From NCBI GenBank assembly GCA_904066235.2, contig CAJFCV020000004.1:4340001-4404000 (forward strand): 64,000 nucleotides of DNA, read 5' to 3'. Each line of letters starts with the position of its first letter. The stretch's first letter is position 1. Source of the stretch: Bursaphelenchus xylophilus. Lineage: Eukaryota; Nematoda; Chromadorea; Rhabditida; Aphelenchoididae. Below, one piece after another: positions 57,634 through 64,000 of this stretch. A program made the translations under genes and the position numbers. Below the pieces are notes generated by a model. The model ran no database searches. It saw nothing but the letters and a program-made list of their open reading frames with translations, and was not told the DNA's origin.

Positions 57634-58392
57634 ATGGCCTCCAGAAAGACAGTCTCCCGTCGTGCTCGACCACAAAGGGCTACATCCAACATCTTTGCGA
57701 TGTTCGATCAGGCTCAAATCCAAGAATTCAAGGAGGCTTTCAACATGATCGACCAAGATCATGATGGATTCATTAGCAACCAGGATCTTCAGGTGAGCAT
57801 TCTCATTGATTTAATAAAACATATCTCGCACGTTTCTCTAATGAATTCTGACCATATTTTTGTTCCAATATATGGCAAGACACCAAGTATAAGATTAAAA
57901 TCGGTTATTATATTCGATTCTTTGTTGTTGGTAATGTCCGTTTGCTTTTTTCAGGACATGTTTGCTTCCCTCGGCAAAGAAGTCAATGAAGATTTCATCG
58001 AGAAGATGATTGGCGAAGCCTCTGGATCCATCAACTTCACCATGTTTTTGACCTTGTTCGGAGAGAAATTAACCGGAACAGATCCGGAGGAAGTGATTCG
58101 AAACGCCTTTCAATGCTTTGATGAGGATAATAGTGGTATGTTCTCCTTTCTTATGTTTTCTGTTTTAGGATAATCTTTGTTTGGTCTGATGTCCTAAATA
58201 AGGTAAAAAATTTCAGGGACAATATCAGAAGATCGTTTTCGAGAGTTAATGACAACAATGGGCGATCGTTTCACTGACGAGCAAGTCGACGAGCTCTTCC
58301 GCGATGCTCCCATCAAAAACGGTCGCTTTGATTACGTGGAGTTCACTCGGATGCTCAAACACGGAACCAAGGACAAAGACGAGCAGAAGTAA
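57634..58392 (+). CDS. mlc-4: Non-muscle myosin regulatory light chain
   Basis: Exons 57634-57792, 57955-58135 and 58217-58392 encode 171 residues, matching C. elegans MLC-4 in length. The N terminus carries the [14 protein letters not shown] motif with the adjacent Thr-Ser phosphorylated by MLCK/ROCK. EF-hand 1 ([12 protein letters not shown]) keeps the divalent-cation ligands. The later hands are degenerate, as in the family, with [19 protein letters not shown] and [20 protein letters not shown] strongly conserved. It binds the second IQ helix of myosin II and switches on the motor when phosphorylated. Compared with MLC-4, the linker before INFTMF is about two residues shorter. The gene converges on the PEBP gene, with a MITE between their 3' ends. 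Confidence 0.96.
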
Positions 58393-58662
58393 ATCCAGAT
58401 ATCGAATATTTACATTAGTTCCAATGTAATGCGCCTTATCCATGTAAATGCTTAAGGTTTTTCACTTGGAATCAATGTAAAACGTGCAATTATCACTTTC
58501 GCTTACTGTAAATTTTCGACTTTTGGGAATCTAAATTAATTTAAAATATTGCTTGAGTTGCCTTACTAAATAAATAGTGATTTAAAATTTTTCTTGAAAG
58601 ATACTGCAATTTATTATGACTAGAAGATCAGTTTAATTACAGTTTTTATTGATATTTACTGA

Positions 58663-59111
58663 CAGGGGAAGTACTTCAAGTGTGACGCTCAGATTTTCTT
58701 TAAATTTTGCACACACATCGGGTATGGACTAAATATCAATTCCTGAAAGTTTTAGCTCGCACTTTGCGGGCGCCGCCGAGATATTGAACGATTTTTGCCG
58801 CCGAGAGAGCACGCTCAACGTGGAGAACGGTCAGAGAGAAAACCGCTTTTTGGCCATAACTTTGGCAGTTTCGTGCGGAAAAATTTGATTTTTTGTAGAA
58901 ACATTATTCTTTACGGTTGAAATAGGCATGAAACTTTTCGTGCCGAAATTCGGCAAAAAGTCCCAAATTTTCGCCGACTTTCGATCTAAAAATCTCGGTT
59001 GTTTCTGCAAAGCGCGAGCTAGGATTCCCGCATATATCTTAGAAAAAATTATTCTAAATTTGTGCCAAGTTTCATCAAAATCTGAGCGTCACACTTCAAG
59101 TACTTCCCTTG
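58663..59111 (+). mobile_element. MITE family A, copy 4 (full length)
   Basis: It is 449 bases long, with ends CAGGGGAAGTACTTCAAG and complement, and a TGA duplication on both sides (58660-58662, 59112-59114). It lies between the convergent mlc-4 and PEBP genes and ends 13 bases from the PEBP stop codon, so it forms the PEBP 3' UTR or its immediate flank. Confidence 0.92.
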
Positions 59112-59123
59112 TGAGTTTAGACC

Positions 59124-61203
59124 TTATTGTGTGGGGTTCTTGGAGATGAAGAAATTGGCAGCGATTGGGGCATCTGAAATGGAGATTTTCTAGATAAAAT
59201 ACGAGGATTAGAGACTTGCCGAGCTTGTTCTTCTCGATGAATTGTTTCAGGCTGAACTTGGCCCGAGAATTTGGCTTTGGAACCGAGATCCGACGACCTT
59301 GATGTTCGAAGAGAACGATCAAATAGCGATGGTCTCCGGTTCGTGGCTGAGGAGCCGGAGATCCATAGGGCTGTTGGTGTTGACCTGAATGTAGTTTTAG
59401 CAAAATTTAATGTTATTATAAGCCATAAATTCGATATTACTGGGGTGTATGGCTACTATAATATATTTTTTACCTCCATTGATTCCCTCTTGAATGTTGC
59501 TGGCAGGGATGTTGGCGACAAGCCAATGAAGCCATTCAGCGACTGAGGGATTCTTCCGGGAGAGATTGTCGGGGTCTAAAATTGAGTTCAAATACATTGG
59601 AAATCATTTTATATGTATGTATACTATAATATAAAATGACCTACCAATCATAACCAAAGAGAATGTGGACTCAGGATCGACATTTAGGGTTACCCTGGGG
59701 GCATTCTTCAAATGATGCATAGCGATTTCTTGTCCTGGGGTGACTTTGATTCCCGCAAATTGCACCTGAAATTTAGCTTTAAAGGAAAAATCATAATTTT
59801 GAAATTTTAATAAAAGTTCTAAAATACGGATGTTTATTACAGCAAATTTTGTTTTGAAAAGCTTTTCAAAATACACAATATTTAATGTCACCTTTTAAAA
59901 ATTTTTGTTGTGGTATAATCGATATTACAGTAGGAAAAATTGATGACTTACGTTTAAAAGTTGTTGTGGCGGAACTGGCAAGGGGTTGGGGATCAGCTCA
60001 GCGGCTTGAAGGGCGGCGGCGATATCTCCCATGACTTCTAAAATACGCTTTAATTTTTTTGCTTTTCAATATCAAAAAATTATGCGTTGAAAGGGTTCGT
60101 ATTTTACAAAAAAAAAATAACAATTTTTTAAAAGTTCTGGAGAAGACTTTGTCCCAGAAATCTTCCCAGTCAAACTGAAGATAATTCGAATTCCGGGCCA
60201 GTTTAAAAAACGAACATCTGGGGGAAATATTGGGATTGCGTCGAACTTTTGAACGGAAATCCAATAAAACGGAATTGCAGGTCTTTACAATTCAACATTC
60301 TCTGCTAAACATGTGTCAAATTACAGTAGGAAACACAATTGAAAACATGGATTTGGCTATGAGATAAGATGATAATATGATTTTGAGGAAGTTTAGGTGC
60401 AACTTTTTAAATGTCATTTGTTGAAAAAAGGGTTTTCCGGAGGTCAGAGGCCCGGGGTTAGCCGGTTTTTTAGGTTGAGGGGGTGGGAAATCGAGGATGA
60501 ATGGAGAATCGGATACTTTTAGATGTATCAAGATGATAGTAAGAGACTTGGAGGACATGAAAAATTTTTGAATATCGGATTTTTGAATAATTTGATGACA
60601 AAAAATGCAAAATTGTGATTTGCAGTTTTTCAAGTGTTGCCTACAAACTGTGTCTAGGCTATAGCCAATTCCTGAAAGTTGTGGCTAGCTCGCTGTAAGA
60701 TGTTCAGCGATATGTGGAAGCCAGAGAGTTGGGGATCAACTCTTTGCGGATTTCATAAGAAAAAATAAATTTTTTGTTGCAATTTTTTACCACAATAAGA
60801 TTTACAATAAGCGGAAAGGCCATTTTTTCAAATTTCTCCTAAAAAACCTCGCTTATAAATTTGAAGACTACAATTTTGATTTCCGTCATGTTTCCTCAAA
60901 AATCAAAAATGGCCTCACAATTTTCGCGAAAAAATCATTAAAAATATTGGAAATTAACCTTTTCCCTATCCAATTATCATCCCTTCTCAAGACCCTCAAG
61001 AACAAACAATAAAATCCTCCCGGAACAAGTGGATGTTGTTGTTTACCCTCACCTTTATCTCGACCCGAAACCTTTTTTTCTAAAACATTTGTCAACCGTC
61101 TTGTCCAGGTCAGCTGTTTTGGATCCGTCGCCCCCTCAGGGCCTAAATTCAAAGTGATAAAATTGGCAAAAAACTGGGTGGACGGCGGGGGATTTTCAGA
61201 CAT
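59124..61203 (-). CDS. Phosphatidylethanolamine-binding (PEBP/RKIP) family protein
   Basis: Six minus-strand exons (61203-61053, 60037-59952, 59765-59645, 59575-59474, 59384-59220, 59173-59124) encode 224 residues. Family motifs are LIPNPLPVPPQQLLNVQFAG, PRVTLNVDPESTFSLVMIDPDNLSRKNPSVAEWLHWLVANIP, GDHRYLIVLFEH and DAPIAANFFISKNPTQ. The ligand-pocket motif DPDxPSR reads DPDNLSR here. The last intron begins GCAAGT (GC-AG); only this junction restores the PEBP C terminus. Exon 1 adds about 50 residues before the core, with a TATTTTAG acceptor five bases before its ATG. An alternative start is the ATG at 60032, which also follows an acceptor by five bases. PEBPs bind anionic phospholipid heads and can modulate kinase signalling; this role is inferred. 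Confidence 0.87.
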
Positions 61204-61751
61204 AAAAACTAAAATAAAATTGATGGACAAGGTGATTTGTCAGCAATTTTTGGGAAGATTAGGAAGGTTTTGAATCGAAATATTATATGGTGTAAAAAGT
61301 TAAATAAGTGCTTGCATGAAGGTTTAGATTTTTTGAAGATATTCGAGTTTAATTATAGCAAATCTGCGTTTAGTTAATAACAAATTTGCTGATTTTTTGC
61401 CTCTCCAAATGATGATTATTGGAGACAAAGAAAGTTCCAGCGAAGAGAGCACTTTATACAACGGTCTATGAGTAATATAACAGGAGCTTACTCAACTTGT
61501 TCTCAGCATTTTTAGTTGAACTTGGCCTACGAATCTGATCTTGGAACTGACAAATCCAACACCAACGATAAAGTTCCAAGAGAGCAATCAAACAACGGTG
61601 TATTCTCCTCTGTTATTTTCCAGAGAGAACACAACTCATTGCGTACTTGGCAAAGGCTAGAATATTGCTTTAGCATCACTCAATATCAACATGAGCCATA
61701 CGTTTATAACCACTGATGCACCTACGATATAGTTAGTTATTTTGAAACTTA

Positions 61752-62203
61752 CAGGGGAAGTACTCCAAGTGCGACGCTCAGATTTTGATGAAATCTTGGC
61801 ACAAATTTAGAATAATTTATTATAAGATGTATTCGAGAATTTAATAGTTCGCGCTTTGCAGAAACAACCGAGATTTTTAGATAAAAAGTCGGCCAAAATT
61901 AAGGACTTTTTGCCGAATTTCGGCTCGAAAAGTTTCATGCCTATTTTACCCGTAAAGGATAATGTTTCTACAAAAAATCAAATTTTTCCGCTCGAAACTG
62001 CCAAAGTTATGGCCAAAAAGCGGTTTTCTCTCTGACCGCTCTCCACGTTTAGCGTGCTCTCTCGGCGGCAAAAATCATTCGATATCTCGGCGGCGCCCGC
62101 AAAGCGCGAGCTAAAACGTTCAGGAATTGATATTTAGTCCATACCCGATGTGTGTGCAAAATTTAAAGAAAATCTGAGCGTCGCACTTGGAGTACTTCCC
62201 CTG
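61752..62203 (-). mobile_element. MITE family A, copy 5 (full length)
   Basis: It is 452 bases long, with the family's CAGGGGAAGTACTCC ends and TTA duplicated on both sides (61749-61751, 62204-62206). It is intergenic, between the PEBP 5' end and the secreted coiled-coil gene. Confidence 0.92.
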
Positions 62204-62488
62204 TTAAATTTTATTTGTTTACCTTCAACTTATATCTCAAGGTTTGTTTCGTAAGATGAAAAAGTGAATTGGTGAATTTATAGGCCTCATCTTTCAAAAA
62301 ATAATTTTTTGTGACTTATCCAGTCTTCATTTGGACTTTCCGAACACAAAAATTTTAGCAAAGTTACAAAGGTTCGTAGAAAACGTTCACCCTGCTGCGT
62401 AAATAGCCAAATTCAAAAATAAATTACTTATGTAATAGATGTGGATATTATTTGCGCAGATGCCTTCTGACGAGGTCGATTTGGCCGG

Positions 62489-62495
62489 ATATAAG
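62489..62495 (+). promoter_or_regulatory. TATA-like box of the secreted coiled-coil gene
   Basis: ATATAAG lies 32-38 bases before the ATG at 62527, in a GC-richer context (GGCCGG..CTGGCCCGG). This places the start site just upstream of the ATG. Confidence 0.4.
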
Positions 62496-62526
62496 CTGGC
62501 CCGGAATGAACATTTGCAATTTGAAA

Positions 62527-63511
62527 ATGAGAAATTTCGTCGTCTTCTCTCTGTTCTTCCTGGTGGCTACTGTAGCCTGGATCGAGGCCCAAAGCCCTGA
62601 GCCGAGCCAAGAGCCGAATGACAAGCAAGAGGCGGAAAAGGAGGGTAAAGTTGATGGTGGGTTCACAGAGATACGGTGGAGAGTTCTAACTGCTGGAGAT
62701 TGCGGTTTTTAAAGCTTATAGACGACGTGACAACTTCTGAAAATTTTAGCTTGCGTTTCACAGGCGCAACTAAAATATTAAACGATCTTTGTATGCAAAA
62801 AAATGATGAAGATTACGAGATTCGAGCAGGCAAAAGGCGGCTCTCGCTCATGCATTGCCAACTTCAGGCCAAGGATTTCTGTTCCTTGTATATCAGAGAC
62901 TTTGGTTTGTAGCGAAAAAGGAATAACAAGGCGCCCAAAATTCTGTTCTACCTCACATCAGAAGCCTTAATTTGTACAAGATTTCGCCAAAATTTAGAGA
63001 AGATTCCTTTCTTGATGACTTCTAATATAAGCAGCTATATATTTCCCGTCGTAACAGAAGAAGATCTTTTTCTTTCCATCCCGCTTTGGCTTCTTCCCTT
63101 ATTTACACGTAAACGTTCCCAACACATCGATCATTCAGCCAAAGCAAAGTTCACAAATCGCCTTAAAAAAATACTTTTTATGGGTTGAAAAAACTTTGCC
63201 GTAAACAGCTATCTTTGCTTTCTAATGTCTTAACTTTATCTTGAACAATAATTGCAGAGATCATCGAGAAACTGAAGCAATTGAGATCCAAGGACGGCGA
63301 AGAATTGAAAGACTTGGATTTGCCTCCCAAGAGCGGAGATGTCAAGAAACTGATCGACCAATTGCAACAGAAGTATCCCGATCTTCAGGAGACCTTGGAA
63401 AAGTTGTCCAATAATGTGGAGACGTACGATCAGCAGATCCAGGCGTTGAAGGAGGAGGTTAAGCAAACGATCAAGAAACTCCAAAGCGAATTGTTGGAGG
63501 ATGATGACTAA
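62527..63511 (+). CDS. Secreted coiled-coil protein, unknown family
   Basis: Exons 62527-62644 and 63258-63511 (phase 1 junction) encode 123 residues. MRNFVVFSLFFLVATVAWIEA is a clear signal peptide. The mature part is hydrophilic: an acidic Pro/Glu/Gln stretch, then heptad-like helices (IIEKLKQLRSK, VKKLIDQLQQKYPDLQETLEKL, VETYDQQIQALKEEVKQTIKKL) that end ELLEDDD. There are no cysteines. The helical, charged character recalls small nematode lipid-binding or SXP/RAL-2-type secreted proteins, but no family motif is recognised. AATAAA is at 63541-63546. The 613-bp intron includes a decayed MITE-A-like stretch near 62740. Confidence 0.82.
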
Positions 63512-63735
63512 AGTATACGATAAATTATGTGAAATTCAAAAATAAATACACTTCCGACCTCAATTGATTTTTAAAAATTATTATTAAAAATCTTGACATA
63601 AAGTACCTTTCATTATAAAATCAAAAACAAAAAATCCGCCACCAAACTCTTAGTATTTTAATTTATTGTTTGCAATGTACAAGAATACAATTTTTGAGAT
63701 CAAAGCACCCGTAAACCTTTCATCGTACAATGTGT

Positions 63736-63927
63736 CTATCCACGGCCACAGTTGATGCTACCACACAGTAAATACAGTCCGCCGACTCCATTTCCAGTAT
63801 AATAATTGCCATTTCCGTTGGCGTATGGGGCATAAGCGCCGCCACCGAATAATGGGAAGAATTGTTGAGCTGATGACATAACAATCATCAAGGTCAGGAG
63901 GACGAGGATCATCAATTTGTTGGACAT
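63736..63927 (-). CDS. Secreted Gly/Asn/Tyr-rich 63-residue peptide
   Basis: It is a single exon on the minus strand with a stop at 63736. MSNKLMILVLLTLMIVMSSA is a signal peptide. The mature region QQFFPLFGGGAYAPYANGNG, NYYTGNG and VGGLYLLCGSINCGRG is rich in Gly, Asn and Tyr and has two cysteines three residues apart near the end. An in-frame ATG 15 codons upstream (63972) exists but would put a polar leader before the signal peptide. AATAAA reads on the minus strand at 63662-63667. It could be a cuticle-associated, antimicrobial or neuropeptide-like product; no family is assigned. Confidence 0.72.
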   Translation of the reverse strand: MSNKLMILVLLTLMIVMSSAQQFFPLFGGGAYAPYANGNGNYYTGNGVGGLYLLCGSINCGRG

Positions 63928-64000
63928 TTTGGGTGGGTTTAGAAAGTGGTTGTAGTAGGTAGTGGTAGGCAAAAGTTAAAGAGTTGGGAAGGTTGTTGCA

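Overview
The window is nuclear DNA from a nematode. Nearly every gene is split by short GT-AG introns with TTTTCAG- or TTTTTAG-type acceptors. Several start codons sit a few bases downstream of an unpaired acceptor, as expected for spliced-leader trans-splicing. The gene content is also nematode: a FAT-3-type delta-6 desaturase, two serpentine chemoreceptors, an MLC-4-type regulatory light chain and nematode-specific secreted proteins. The sequence is AT-rich, with a few very GC-rich mobile elements. The species cannot be named from the sequence.

Layout. 1-4.5 kb: three paralogous small secreted proteins with a Thr- or Lys-rich pro-region and an RKRR site. 5.7-8.0 kb (-): a divergent hexokinase, possibly with two extra 5' exons near 10.5 kb. 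8-17.3 kb: no convincing gene, several MITEs. 17.3-25.6 kb (-): a 20-exon, 1498-residue class II-type myosin heavy chain with a short tail. 26-29 kb: two large inverted-repeat elements, one with tRNA-like sequence in each arm. 32-34.6 kb (-): delta-6 desaturase (fat-3). 37.9-42.3 kb (+): two chemoreceptor paralogues with identical exon lengths. 43-53.4 kb (+): six tandem paralogues of a small four-transmembrane protein. 54.5-56.8 kb (-): germ cell-less BTB protein. 57.6-58.4 kb (+): regulatory myosin light chain (mlc-4). 59.1-61.2 kb (-): PEBP-family protein. 62.5-63.5 kb (+): secreted coiled-coil protein. 63.7-63.9 kb (-): 63-residue secreted Gly/Asn-rich peptide.

Exon models were built by hand from splice signals, reading phase and family alignment. 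All complete models sum to a multiple of three. A myosin II-like heavy chain and a non-muscle-type regulatory light chain lie 32 kb apart and their products could act in the same kind of motor, but nothing in the sequence shows that they are partners. Two tandem families (chemoreceptors and four-TM proteins) and one secreted family show local duplication.

Mobile DNA is dense. I see a 450-bp MITE family (TIR CAGGGGAAGTACTCC, 3-bp TSD) in five copies, hAT-like GC-rich elements with 8-bp TSDs, several TA-flanked Tc1/mariner-like MITEs, a foldback element made of GTCCCC repeats, and a 1.8-kb near-perfect palindrome flanked by TTAA. The least explained items are the six-member four-TM array, the tRNA-bearing palindrome, an isolated coding-like open frame at 45.0-45.3 kb, and the short-tailed myosin with a Ser-rich insert.
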